Source: Diplonema papillatum
Taxonomy: Eukaryota; Euglenozoa; Diplonemea; Diplonemida; Diplonemidae
NCBI GenBank assembly: GCA_030068145.1
Contig: JAPJBO010000042.1
Location: forward strand, 186,001 to 250,000
Length of the DNA: 64,000 nucleotides
Direction: 5' to 3'
The first letter of the stretch is position 1. The number at the start of each line of letters is the position of its first letter. This document shows positions 31,801 through 43,149 of the stretch, piece after piece. Both the position numbers and the translations under genes were made by a program. Under the pieces are notes generated by a model, which did not search any database, was not told where the DNA came from, and worked only from the letters and a program-made list of their open reading frames with translations.

Positions 31801-32959
31801 GAAGATTTGAGTGCCCCCCTGCAAAAAGATGCCAATAGCCTCCAACGCGAGAGGGGGGGAAAAAAAAGCCCAACCCAGGGGTTTTGGGTTCCTCACTAAA
31901 AGCGTGGTTAGCGGGAGCACTGCAGCAGTGAGTAAAAAAGAGGGACGCGGGTGAGGCAGTGCAGCCTACCTGACCGACGGAGACGACTGCAAACCTTCTT
32001 ATTGCTCAAACCGCAACCGTTACAAACTTGGCTCGCCGTACATAAAAGGGCATTCATGCCTACATCCCCCACACTACCCGACTCCCAGCCCTCAATGGTC
32101 AACCGGAGACCCAAGAACACCGAACCTCCAACCACAAGTAGCGCTCAAAACGAGAACCAATTACAACGAGTCCCATCTCTCTCTTCCTTGTTCCGTCCTT
32201 CTCCCTCTCCCGTGCCCGAGTCACATTCGAAAAGCAGGTGTTCTACACCCCAAAACGCGTGTACAAATACACCCGAAAAGCGGGGGCGGCATCACCTGTT
32301 CAAACTCCAACCGTAGCTCCAGCGTCATGAGGCTGGGCTCAAGCGCGCAGTTCAAAGTCGGTCCATCCCATCCTGCTCGACCAGAGTGTATCGTGATAGT
32401 TGAGGTTAGCATGGGTTAGAATGCAAAGAATCTGTGGCGATAATCTGCATCGCCGGCGTCGCGGTTATCTCTTTGCACGTGATGCGCCATGCTTTGGCCT
32501 ATTCAGCTCGTCTTGATCGTCGCGCTCAGGCGCGCGCTTGGTGCTTCGCTTCCCCTTCGACTGCTCGTCCAGGTTCAGCGGTTGCGCGTCGTCAGCTGCT
32601 TCTGGCCGGGTTGTCCTCTGTGAAGTCGTCCACCCGCTCGGCTTCTTTGATTGCACTTCGATGGGTCCTCCTTTACGCCGTTATTGAGGTTAAAATGCAG
32701 GATGTCTGTAGTCGATGGCCTGCTTTCACCAGGCGACCTCTTCGACCGTACCGTGTCGTGATTCAGGCGTTTGTACATTCGAATCATATTAATCGCCGTC
32801 ATAGTCATCGGCAGGCACTTCGATTGATGCAGTTCTAGGAGATAGGGATGGACCGGCTTACGTTCCGGAACATGCTCGTGTGTTTATGTTTGCTGCTCGC
32901 AACTTGTTGGTGAAGCGCTTCGGTGCGTAAACACTCCGCCCGGACACAGTCTATTCATG
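31801..32959. other. Repeat fragments, no gene recognised
   Basis: The GGTCAACCGGAGACCCAAGA motif is at 32095. A segment at 32738-32860 is related to 28850-28965 and 57765-58240. Confidence 0.4.
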
Positions 32960-33198
32960 ATAACCAACTACATATAAAGGGTGCCACGGGATAAGCCGGC
33001 AGCCGCTGCTTATCGGCACTGTGTACTTAAAAGTTCCCAGTGCTTAACGGCTTCACGTGGGCGGCCCTGAGATTACCCCCCTCAGGTGACACCACTGTAT
33101 CTTTAGCCATACTTCAACTTTGGCAGCCGCTGCTAAACAGTAGTAGTGCATGCTAGTCCATGTGGTTCATGTACTTAAAAGAAGTCAATGCTAAGCAC
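32960..33198 (+). repeat. Two target-repeat fragments, one with hairpin, and left target duplication
   Basis: The first copy (32960-33130) joins GGGATAAGCCGGCAGCCGCT to ACGTGGGCGG, a perfect hairpin CCTGAG/CTCAGG (33066-33086) and GTGACACCACTGTATC. A second begins GGCAGCCGCTGCTAAACAGT and ends in the target unit at about 33142-33198. Confidence 0.75.
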
Positions 33199-33344
33199 GG
33201 AAAACGGGCACACCTGCCCGCCCTCGTACTCGCCGACTCAGTCTTTGGAATCGCAAGAAAGCCAAATCCCGCTAGCGCCACAAATGCTCGACCTTGACGA
33301 CGCAATGGCCGGTGACGACGTCATCCGATAACCTGGCCTTCGAG
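33199..33344 (+). mobile_element. Site-specific retrotransposon copy C, 146 bp 3' fragment
   Basis: Homologous to the last 150 bases of copy B, with the same DDVIR-stop end and a variant tail CCTGGCCTTCGAG. Flanked by target units at about 33142-33198 and 33345-33398. Confidence 0.85.
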
Positions 33345-33398
33345 GCAGTGCATGCTAATCCATGTGGTTCATGTACTTAAAAGAACTCAATGCTAAAC
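33345..33398 (+). repeat. 54-bp target duplication between copies C and D
   Basis: Same unit as at 1890, ending AATGCTAAAC. It is the shared flank of two adjacent insertions, as at the first locus. Confidence 0.85.
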
Positions 33399-35090
33399 AA
33401 GGAACCTGCCAAGAGTGCAAAAGGCTCCCTACGCTGACGCAGAGGCGACCGGCGGCATGTTGCAGCCGCGGCCACCACCAGTCCAACAAGCCGAAAGTCC
33501 AGTCAACCCCGGACGCAACAAGAAGAAGAGGCCCTCCTCACCCACCCAGGTCTATGTAGGATGGAAACGTTGGAAACGTTTCCGTTTCCGTTTCCGTTTC
33601 CGTTTCCTTCTTTTTGGCGGTGGATGGAAACGCCGTTTCTTTTCAAAAGAAACGGCTGGTATGCCACTGGTATACTGGCTGAAGGTCTGACCGGAAATGT
33701 GTTCCGAACGGCGGACCCCGCAATCCAGTGGGAAACCATGGACAAGGAGGCTCCGAAAAAGAGGGAGGAAAGAAGCATAAGAGTTGCGACCGCGCAACCA
33801 CACGCATCCGGTTGTGATGACTTTGAGGTCTGCAGCTCTTTATACCAATGGCTGTTGTGGCGACGATGCTCTGTTGATGCGAGGCCGTTGGCCAACGCGC
33901 TGAAGACGATCGGGAAAGCACATCCGCTTCCAATAATAGGCTATACAGATACGATCGTTCAGGACAGCGGGAGCTCCGCCGCACCACAGGCTACAAGACC
34001 GGGGTTTTCAGCGGTGTAAGACAAAGAGGGAGTGCAAGCAGCATCAAGAGGTGAGAAGGGCACACGTATGCCGGGGCAATGTTGAACCCGCCAGAAAAGC
34101 GATGGCCACGCAGTAACGTGTGTGTTAAACATCGATTGCCACAGTGCACCTTGCATACAACGACGGGTGGCAACCGTCACCGGAAGGGGCACCATCGGGC
34201 GGTGTTGTCGGAGCATAGACAGCGACGGCAGGAAGAACCACCGACAATGCAGAAGAGGACTGCAGATTCAAAAAGCCCCACGCGGCACGGCCGCCGATAC
34301 AAGTAAACATGAGAACGTGGGTTGGAAGCAGCAGAGGACGAAGTGGTAGGCACAGAAGAGTGGAATCTGGTGCCAGAAAACCTCAGCATCCGCGTGTAAC
34401 GACATTCTGCATCATTAGCTTGTGGTTTCCTATTTGCTCGTCTCAGATCGCCGACGAAAGAAAGCGGTGAGCATCAGCGACTGCTCTGCACAAACGAGAC
34501 CGCGACGACACACAAGAAGGGGCCGAGCCAAGTCGAAGAACAGCCCAGGAAGGGCCCTGAAGAGTCAGAGAGCCCGCCAGAAGACGGAGGAAGAGAAGTG
34601 CCCGCTGGTAGATCAAAAGAAGAAGGTGATCCCGCCCTCTGAAAGGAAAGCCAAAATTTGGCTGGAAACGGACACCCGACGGACACACAGAAGGACCCGC
34701 GAAGTGGTATCCTATAGGACCCCTCAGCACGAGGAGCCACCAACGCCAGGAACCAGCGAACGACCAGCGCTGAAGAAGAGGGTGCTCGGCACCCCGAAGG
34801 AAGGCCCGATCGCCGGCCGCAAGCGGAAGAAGACGAAGGCGACCACACCCAACTCAGGGGTGCATCGAAGGAAGAAGAAGGTACCGAGGGCAAGCAGCTC
34901 TCAGAAACGACCGGGGACCACGGGCACACCAATGCCCTCGAAAGTGAAAAACGGGCACACGTGCCCGCCCTCGTACTCGCCGACTCAGTCTTTGGAATCG
35001 CAAGAAAGCCAAATCCCGCTAGCGCCACAATGCTCGACCTTGACGACGCAATGGCAGGCGACGACGTCATCCGATAACCTGGCTATCGAG
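33399..35090 (+). mobile_element. Site-specific retrotransposon copy D, 5'-truncated with divergent centre
   Basis: It starts inside the third Cys/His unit (GGAACCTGCCAAGAGTGCAA) and matches copy B (from about 4550) to 33548. It then carries about 1.19 kb (33549-34735) where copy B has only about 110 bases, and rejoins copy B at CCACCAACGCCAGGAACCAG. The tail keeps an open frame from 34422 through the DDVIR region that copy B has lost by frameshift. The inserted part has a GTTTCC hexanucleotide run (33570-33608) and Lys/Arg-rich coding-like sequence at 34450-34735. Either D contains an insertion or B is internally deleted. Confidence 0.75.
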
Positions 35091-35215
35091 GCAGTGCATG
35101 TTAATCCATGTGGTTCATGTACTTCAAAGAACTCAATGCCAAACAAACAGAACGTGGGCGGCGCCGAAGCTTTACCAGCTTCGGCTGATACCATTTGCGC
35201 ACTTAGCCATGGTTA
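35091..35215 (+). repeat. Right target duplication and hairpin-bearing target repeat
   Basis: Target unit 35091-35144, then AACGTGGGCGGC, a perfect 8-bp hairpin GCCGAAGC/GCTTCGGC (35163-35185, loop TTTACCA), then TGATACCATTTGCGCAC. Confidence 0.75.
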
Positions 35216-36755
35216 AGAAGACGACTGAAAGCATAGACACAAAGATAGCTCAAAGCATCTGCAGATTAACACGAAAAGCCTCTAGGCAAAACCCCGTTTT
35301 CACATTTCTTCGAAGAAGACTTGATGCTAGCATCGTCAGCATCAAGCATGCATGAGATGCAGCGTCCTGCCTAGACACTAAACCACGATTTTCACCCCGG
35401 GTTGCTACCCGAGCGTAGCAACCCGGATGGCGGCTGTTTGCATCGAAAAAGCAAGCGCTCGCGCACGAAGCCGGACACGAGGGGAAAAAGGGGCGGTGGG
35501 GATGGCTACCGGGAGATGCACACTCCCCCTTCTACCCTTAGAGCGGCGGCACAAGGACCCGCTTTTCAGCACGATTCGGGCCGCGCACGGGCTTCAATTC
35601 CAATGCGGAACCCTCACCCAAAGAACCCACTGATGAACTCTACCTTTGGACTGGTCTACGCTCACGACCGAAACCCGAAACGAAGAACCGAGGTGCGCAA
35701 CAACACCCCGGCGAAGAAGAAGAAAGAAGAAAAAGAAAAGAAAATGGCCGCTCCTGGTCCAGGAACGTGACGGTCAACCACAGCTTGCAAAGCTTGAGGC
35801 AGCACAGTGCTACAGCCCCGTCCGCTCTGCCTTGCGGCTGACCGTCTCAAAATAATTATCGCATTATCGCACAAAGTTATTGCATATAATCGGCGTGCGA
35901 TAATATGCGATAGTCCAAACTACTGTATTTGCCCAGGTTTTAAGCGTGCGATAATGCGAATGAAAATGCGATAATTGGCGCCAAACCCCCAAATGGGGTG
36001 CCAAACTAGGCATAGTGGTCAAACGATTCGCATTATCGCATATTATGGGAATTCTGCTTACTGGTCTATCTGCGCCTTGTGTTCGCTGACGTAACGTCTG
36101 CGGGATACTTCTTGGTGAAATGACTGCAAGAAAGAACGAAGAGGGATCAAACCATCTATCACTTACATTGCGTAGGGGCAAGATGAAAATACCCGTCCAG
36201 GGGACTTACGGAGATAACCTTGTCTGGACAAGGTCACTTTCCACCTGCCGGCATGCGATACTATGCGATAACCCATAGTACTATATTTGCCCAGGGTTTA
36301 AGCGTGCGATAATGCGAATGAAAATGCGATAATTGGCGCCAAAATCCCCCCGAATGCAAAGTCGTTTGACCCCTATGCGGTCACTCCCTCCCGGACCCCC
36401 TCCCCATATTGGTTAATTCTTTCTGTTCCTGTCTGACCTCCGCTAGCCAAACACCGACCGCGGCTGTGTGTAGTTGCCCGGCAGGGCATCGCACATGGCC
36501 TACAGGCCGCTGAAACACGAGGAAAAAAATAAGAGTAAGTAAAAAAAATGGGATCCCTTCTGTTCTTTGTCGGGCAGCATCGTCGAGCATTTCCTTTCAA
36601 GCTGGCGCTTATGATAACAGGGGATAAGCTTCTATATCCACATTTGGACCGTCGGTCAGAATTTGGAAAGGCCCAGGGATTTTCCCCTTTAGTGAAAAAA
36701 AAAAAAAAAAAATCACTAAAAAAAAAAAATTCCCAAAATGGGCTTGGTGAAAAAA
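35216..36755. repeat. Mosaic of short repeat families
   Basis: 35305-35400 is a GAAGACTTGATGC tail; 35626-35690 is its ACTGATGA-containing upstream part; 35755-35845 matches 5831-5930. 35850-36050 and 36245-36345 are two copies of an element rich in GCGATAATGCGAATG words. 36065-36140 matches 28730-28800, and 36553-36613 matches 29893-29948. No gene seen. Confidence 0.6.
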
Positions 36756-36774
36756 CTTTTTTCACTAAAGGGAT

Positions 36775-37010
36775 TTTGCGTTGCTGGGTGTAGGTGGTCA
36801 GGGCGCGGGTTGTGGTGGACAGTGTGGGTGGGCGTGGGTGGTGGGCGCTGGTGGTGGAGTGGGTGCGTGTTGTGTGTGGTCGGGGCGTGGGTTGTGGGTG
36901 GTAAGGGCGCGGGTTGTGGTGGACAGTGTGGGTGGGCGTGGGTGGTGGGCTGGTGGTGAAGTGGGTGCGTGTTGTGTGTGGTCAGGGTGTGGTTTAAGCG
37001 GCCCAACAAC
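36775..37010 (+). repeat. G/T-rich minisatellite, about 118-bp unit, two copies
   Basis: GGGCGCGGGTTGTGGTGGAC, AGTGTGGGTGGGCGTGGGTG and GTGGGTGCGTGTTGTGTGTG recur in order twice. Strong strand asymmetry (nearly no C on the + strand). Confidence 0.8.
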
Positions 37011-37176
37011 AGGTCTGTATGATGCGGACCGTATCCAAGGCGGAAATCGAGTCAACCAGTGTCCGGATTTGACGACCGGATTCAACGACCGGATATCTGG
37101 CGTCCAATTTGACGAGATTTATGGCGGCAGCTCCATCACCTGGTGTCCACCGGAACAAGTTCTTGTCTCCTTTCAG

Positions 37177-37333
37177 GCATAGCGCCCACAAAATCACTGC
37201 CGAGGAAGTGATAGACCTGTTTGCTCAGGGATTGTCGGCCGTGACCCTGCGGACCATGTACCTTGCTGGCGATCTCGACAACGCCCCGGAAGGAGCTAAG
37301 CGCAAGAGGCGCAAAATTGGCCTTTCAGCATGA
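37177..37333 (+). CDS. TFIIB-like protein, terminal exon (putative)
   Basis: Opens after ttgtctcctttcag (AG 37175-37176), the best polypyrimidine tract in the window, with one base completing a split codon, and ends at TGA 37331-37333. It encodes SAHKITAEEVIDLFAQGLSA, VTLRTMYLAGDLDNAPEGA and KRKRRKIGLSA. ITxxEIxxxxxxSxVTLRxxY resembles the last helices of the second TFIIB cyclin repeat (xKEIxxxxxVSEVTIRxxY). KRKRRK is a likely nuclear localisation signal. It plausibly ends the gene begun at 14149, implying a span of about 23 kb; the exon for the first helices of repeat 2 is not found. It could instead end a different gene. Confidence 0.45.
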
Positions 37334-38990
37334 ACCCTTTGTGATTTCTACTTACATCTTCTACTTACATCGTTCACGGCATCATGTGTAGCTGTTCTGC
37401 ATGTTCTCTGAATCCGTTTCCTGCTTGATCTGAAGAGGAGCAAGAGGGTAGGGAGTGAGCTAGCACCCCAAACTTGAGTGGGGTGAAGGGCCAGAGGGAC
37501 CCCCGCTTATGGGGCTACGAGGTCAACGACGCGTACCACACACAGACAGACACAGGCACGTGTCGACTGGCACCCACACCACACCACACCGGCAGAAAAA
37601 CTTTTCTGCCGGAGTGAAATTTTTTTTTTGAGAGGGATAAACACGCAGTCTTTTTCCCTCAGGTTTTATTGTCGCAAACGAATCACCGCGTGCATCGGGC
37701 GGCGCCCACAGCACGGAACAAAGCGCCCATGCGGGGCTTCAAGCTCATTAGACAATCGACGCATACCACACGAACGTATCAGGTTACCACACAACGTAAG
37801 CACACTCTCCCCGGTAGCTCCGGTCAGTTGACCTCCGCCGGGCTTAAAAAAGTTACCTACTGTTTCCTTCCGCGTGAAGGCACACGGAAGAGGGCCTCCG
37901 CAGGGGTGCTGACCCCAGCGAATGAAAGGGCTCCTTTTTCGCGGCAGGATGTATCTAGCAAGGTGGCCGGTGCTTCTCACTGGCCCCGACGCACGCCAGC
38001 GTCCTCCTCCAAACCCTCTCTGTCTCTATTTATGTCTCTCTTTCTCTTTTCTCCGCATGTGGTACAAAGAAGCGAGGTGTGGCGCGGCAGCTCTTCCCCA
38101 GAGAAGGGAAATAAAACACCACGGGTTTGGCCCGAAACTGGTGAGTGGAAAAACCCCTGGAAAGGCCGCCGGAAAAAAAAAAAAAAAAAAAAATGGCACT
38201 ACCGTGACTGCATCGTCCCCCAGGCGCCGGCAGCGGTGGCCAATGTGCAATTGGAGGGGCAACCACTGCACCAGCAAAGGCTACAGAAGGAGTGCACGCA
38301 GGGGGAATCCCACTTCCCAGCACCAGTAGAAGTGGCCAGTTTGGATGCAAGTTGGACGGGCACGGGGGAAAGAACAACAGCTCTGCATGACACATCACGT
38401 GCGACACCGGCAGGCGAGCCAACTCAGTGCAAAAATTGCAGAAAAACAGTGAAAACGCAAAAAAGCCGTTATCGGTCCAAATTTGGAAAATGGGCCGGAG
38501 ACCAAGCTAATGCCCTGGCTTATGTAAAAAAAAAAAAAAAAAAAAAAAAAGAGAGAAACAGTCCAGAAATAACGGGGGACAAGAATATAAAAAGAGCTCC
38601 CCAAGGTCTGAGGGGACTCCGCGCGCATGAGAGACGTTGCCACCTCGCGGGTGTGAGATTCTGATCCACGTCGTTTGAGCCTTGAGGGTTCTTGATTGCT
38701 GGCTGGTCTATGTTTCACTCCGCACCCGTTTACCCTGACTAACGGGAAAAACTCGAAGTGTCTGTACGAGTGAACGCACACTAACATGAGAGGATGAAGG
38801 CACGTATATGCCGCCTGGCCCTTTTGAGTTTGAGGTTGTACTTATTTCCGAACAACCTACCACGAGCTTATCCACCCACCCACCCATTTTTCCCCTTTCT
38901 TTTTATTTACTTTTTCCCGCCCGATGTCGCTGATGACTAACGGACCGTCGGACCCGGGTACTTATGGAAGTTACAATGAAGGCTTAGACC
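37334..38990. other. 3' flank and unassigned DNA
   Basis: A-runs at 38171-38191 and 38527-38550 (the second 24 A) are the main features. The long + frame 37669-38664 and its antisense shadows are low-complexity and unsupported. A (CCCA) run lies at 38875-38890. Confidence 0.35.
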
Positions 38991-40150
38991 GGTACGGGCT
39001 ACATGGCAACCCCTGCTCAGCATGAACGTGGGGGGCCCTTGATCACATTCATTACGGGTGTGGTCGTGGTGTCGGTCGCAATAGTCGCTTTGCTAGCCAA
39101 AAGAGAGAGATAGAGAGAAAAAAGAGCGCCAGAGAGAAAAGAAAAGATAATGTTATCTTCCGGAAAAGAAGGGTCACGCGAACCCCCGAAAAAATAATGA
39201 TCCCCAAAAAAACGTCGCAGCCGTGCAACCCATTGCCCAATACGACACACACACACAGCGCAAGCTCTACACGCTGCGGCGCAGTAGAGAACTTCTTTTT
39301 GTCCATTGTGATGCACTCGCATGATTTTTCGTTCATCACGGCAGGGGGAGAGGGGCATCCCATCGGCTCTTCCTTCTGCCCAAAGCCGGAATTTCCAGCG
39401 CTCTTATCGGTTGTTGTTGACCAGTCCATTTGTACACCACTCGAAGGGAGGGAACGCGGACCTCCAACACCAGCGGTTTAACCGGAACACTCAGTAGGTT
39501 AAATCGCACAAACAAAACAGCGCAATCCCCCCCCATGTATAAAGGACCCACTGATGAGCTCTGACATTGGATCCGGTCTGCGTTCAAGAGCGAAACATGA
39601 GATGAAGGACGAGGTGCAGAACACCGCGGTGAAAAAACACGTCCCTCAAGGTTTCATACCCCACTTTGGGAGCCGTACACTCCCCTTTTTACCACTTTCT
39701 ATTTTGCATCCCTTTCCTAGACGACATCTTCCGCGAAGAAGACTTGATGCTATCATCAACCATGCATGAGAGGCAGTGCTCTGCCTAAGCATTAAACTAA
39801 GATTTTCCCCCGCAAGGCAATCTCGCCCGCAGGATTTCCCCCAAACACTAGAATGAATTAAGATTTCCGCCACCCTTGGCCTGTGATATGTGCGCACACG
39901 CGTGCGCACCGGTTTTCAACAGAGCCCTGCGTATTTTCTCGAAGAAAAGACTTGATACCGGCATCAAACATACATGAGAGGCAGGACTCTGTCCGTACAC
40001 TAAACAACGACCCCCTCCTCATGAAGGGCGGTCCAGGGCCACATTCATTGCGAATGTGTTCGTGGTGTCGGTCACAGGAGTCTTTTTTTGGCTAGCCGAA
40101 GCAGTGCTCCCCCCGCTGAGGCCGATGACCCGGTCTTTCTTTACAATGGC
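38991..40150. repeat. Mosaic of dispersed repeats
   Basis: 38990-39090 is related to 8368-8470 and 40010-40085; 39545-39815 is a full GAAGACTTGATGC family copy; 39935-40010 is another tail. ATAT and T runs at 40160-40188 follow. No gene seen. Confidence 0.6.
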
Positions 40151-40773
40151 TCCTGGGCATATATATATATATATTTTTTTTTTTTAATGCCATAGGCCGT
40201 GGCTGGGGTTTTCTCCAGTATCTGGTTCATGGGGAAAAGCTGTACCGTTCGGATTGAACGCACCAACAGTTGCAGCTCCTCCTGGTGGAGCGTCAGTTGT
40301 GTTCACCGAACACCGGCCGCTTGCATCAAAGGTAGCATGCTTGCTTTGCAACAGAGCAGCCCAGACTTAGCGGGAGCACTGAGCCGAAGTGAGAAAAAGA
40401 GTGAAAGAATACGTACATTAGTGAGTAGAGAAGTTGGCGGTAGCACAAGCTACCGAGCCAGCGGAGACCACACCGCAAAAATATTTTTTAGGGCTTTTTA
40501 TCTACTAGCCACCTGCTAACTTTTTATTTAGCTTATATGGTGTGATCCATATAGTGCGGTGAAACCATGATGGAACTACGGAAGAACTACGGAAAACTCG
40601 AAAGGGGTGTCCAAAAATTATTTTTTCCGGCGCTCGGGATTTTTCCAGGAACCCGGGTTTCGGCTAGGGGGTAATGCGGGTTTCCGCACCTTTTCATGCA
40701 GCCTTTTGATGACATTTGAGTACTGGGAGCGAAAGAAACGTGAAAACGGGGATTTGCAACGAGGAAAGGAGAA

Positions 40774-42497
40774 GTGATGGAGGCTGACGATGTTGTTCGA
40801 CCAGACTCGAGTGCATTGTCACTTTCGTTTTCCTTTGGCATCCCACGCATCCTAGACGTAACTGTTCTGGTTGAGTGCGAGAGACGTTATGTCGCTGGCA
40901 GCCAGGAAGCAGACGACACGGTTGCGCACCGTCGTAGGTATTCTCATGCACGAGTGGGTAAGCAAAGGTGTCTCGTCGGCGCGTCGAAGAGATCTGGGCC
41001 TTGAACCTAGTCTCGCGAGATATGGAGTTCCTGAAGGAACCCAAACCTGCAATGTCGCCCTGCAGTTCGCTACTGGGCCACCAGACCCGGCTTCGCAACG
41101 GGCCGGTGGCCACTTTACAGCGACATGGAAAAACGATGAAGGGAGAATCCTGTGGCACCACCTCGACGTTCACATCACATGCCGTCAATGGTATCATCCA
41201 GAAGATGATTCAGTACTTCGCGAAGTTGACTCGGCAGGTTTGGCCCTGCATGGGCTGCTGCGTTCTGCATGAGTGCCCATGTTGGAAACTCGGGAAAGTC
41301 GGTACTTGAGTTGCTACTCGTGTTCTTCGGTAAGTTCCCTGAGATGGTATCGCAGTCATCTGCAAAGACGAACGTCCTGCACCGCTTAGGGAAGCAAGAT
41401 GCTCAGACTACAGATCGCAGGTTGGGTCTAGGCTTCGCTCTTGTTGTGTACCCTTTCTTCAGAGCTCTGTGGGGGTTTGCTGATGGTAATCACACAAACC
41501 TCACATTCACGGTTGGCATCGTGAAATCGCTGTCCTTAAGTTTGTCCATCGTTGCAATGAAAGCAGACATCGCGAGAATGGTGCGACGTAGGGAAACTGT
41601 GCTGGGTGTTCCTCAGGAATGTCGGGTCACACCTGAGACGCTGTCGTGGAAGACAACCGTACCCCGATCCCGAAGCAGTGACACAAGTGAACGCCAACCT
41701 TCCCGACGGTGTTGTACGTCACGGAATTGGAAAGTACTATGGAGCAAAGGCACTTCGTCTCGGGCGATCACCCCACTTTCCGACTGCAACACAAGTGAAA
41801 GCACGCAGCCTGCGGGTTCATCTTGGAAGTACAAAGGTTTTGCACTCAGGAAGACCCTTCTCGTTCCGCGTCCTGTAACGCTTGGCCCATCCCTGACGGT
41901 CGGAAAGCTCAAGCAAGAAATAGCGGATCAGGGAAACCGGCGGATTTGACATTTGCTGTCGCGCACCGCGACTGAAAGGCCATCGAAAGCATCCATGATC
42001 GCAAAGTACGCCTGGAGCGCTTGAAGTTGGACTACCTCGCCAAGAAAGAGAAGATAGCTGGTAAAGCTCGCAGGAGAAAGCAACGGCGGGAGGCGTACGT
42101 GGAACTGCGGTTCGATTATGACACCAACTGGCCGAAGGAGCTCCTCATGGAGCAAGCTGACGCTCGTCGCTTCACCGCGTCACAGAAGTTGAACAAGAAG
42201 GACTTGGTCTCCCGCATTCAAGGGTGCGATGCAGAAAGTACGAACGCGGCGCTTCTTGCTTTGGCAAAGAAGCGCGGCATCAGTAGAGTTGGTCCTTCGA
42301 GCACAACACCCACCCTGCTCAAAAAACTGCAAGAGTATGACGACAAGTTGCCGCTGCCATCATCGGTGAAAGACTCCATGTTAACTGTCGATGATGGCAA
42401 CGAGTCTGTGTCGGAGGATGATATTGAAGACGGACACTTTGAGAGCGGTGGAGACAGCGACAATAGCGACTACCCTAAACGAAGACGTCAAACATGA
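40774..42497 (+). pseudogene. Broken coding region of the 40528-42983 element
   Basis: Open frames 40774-41004, 40871-41272, 41269-41949 and 42021-42497 follow one another in changing frames, as expected for a frameshifted gene of about 550 codons. The last part is the best preserved. A basic KARRRKQRREAY stretch and LNKKDLVSRIQGCD are followed by a Ser/Asp/Glu-rich tail ending PKRRRQT, a likely nuclear signal, then TGA at 42497. The position between inverted ends suggests a transposase, but I cannot identify a catalytic triad. Confidence 0.4.
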
Positions 42498-42554
42498 CAC
42501 GATGCAAATACAGATATTCTGTGACATCCAGTAGAATCTAGCGGTCGATTTTCT

Positions 42555-42790
42555 GCCTCGTTTTTTTTTGTATAAGCACCTGCTTTGTAGGAAATACTTG
42601 AGGAGACTGCCAGCTGCAAAAGATCAAAAGGAGGTAAATGTGCTGTAGCCCACACGAAACACAGGTGAATCTGGTTTAGTAGCGGGCGTAAGCGTTCAAC
42701 AAAAAGACCCATTTTGTAGTTGTCTTGTTTCTCCCCCTCTAGCCTCCTTCGAAGTAAGCACAAGGCAGCCCCTCGAGTATTTCTTTTTTG
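42555..42790 (+). repeat. TTTGTATAAGCACCTGC dispersed repeat, copy 1
   Basis: TTGTATAAGCACCTGCTTTG, GAGGAGACTGCCA, AAAGGAGGTAAATGTGCTGT, GCCCACACGAAAC, TTTCTCCCCCTCTAGCCTCC and GGCAGCCCCTCGAGTATTTC. Other copies: 57480-57680 and one interrupted copy, 58428-58529 plus 63419-63545. It lies within the 40528-42983 element. Confidence 0.8.
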
Positions 42791-43149
42791 GTTGCAGAAG
42801 AGGCAGATTTTTGGTGCTCCAGGCATGCAGAGACCAAACTGACAGCCCTGCGCAAGTAGTTGGGTAAAAAGCGAACTTTCACTGTAAAAATAATTTTTGG
42901 ACACCCCTTAGTACGGCAAGACTACGGAAGAAGTACGGAAGAACTACGGAAAACTGGAGGGCGGATCACACCATATAAGCTAATTATCCCTATTTTTTAT
43001 CTTTTCCGTTCCCTCAAAACCAGCACCAATATCAACGCCCCCCTCCTCATGAACCTCGCTCCGCCAAGAAAGCAAGCACGTTTCCGGAAATTCCAAGGTT
43101 GATTGGCTTGAAACCCTTCTCCTCTTCTGCCACCTGCTAATCTTCACGC

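Larger units (their letters stand above)
40528..42983. mobile_element. DNA transposon with two layers of inverted repeats, decayed coding region
   Basis: Outer inverted ends start TTAGCTTATATGGTGTGA (40528-40548 and 42963-42983), with a possible TTAT duplication on both sides. An inner inverted pair GGGTGTCCAAAAATTATT lies at about 40602 and 42888-42907. Between the outer and inner pairs, ACTACGGAAGAACTACGGAA is in direct orientation on both sides. Inside, 40750-42497 looks like a broken coding region. Confidence 0.65.

Noticed and set aside
37669-38664. 331-codon plus-strand frame
   Set aside because: Contains A-runs read as poly-Lys, no domain, and no coding-like composition apart from low complexity.
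39545-39610. Hammerhead-ribozyme-like core (CTGATGAG, GCTCT/AGAGC stem, GAAAC)
   Set aside because: No upstream strand completes stems I and III with a cleavage site, and family copies at 21459 and 35632 do not preserve the stem or GAAA.
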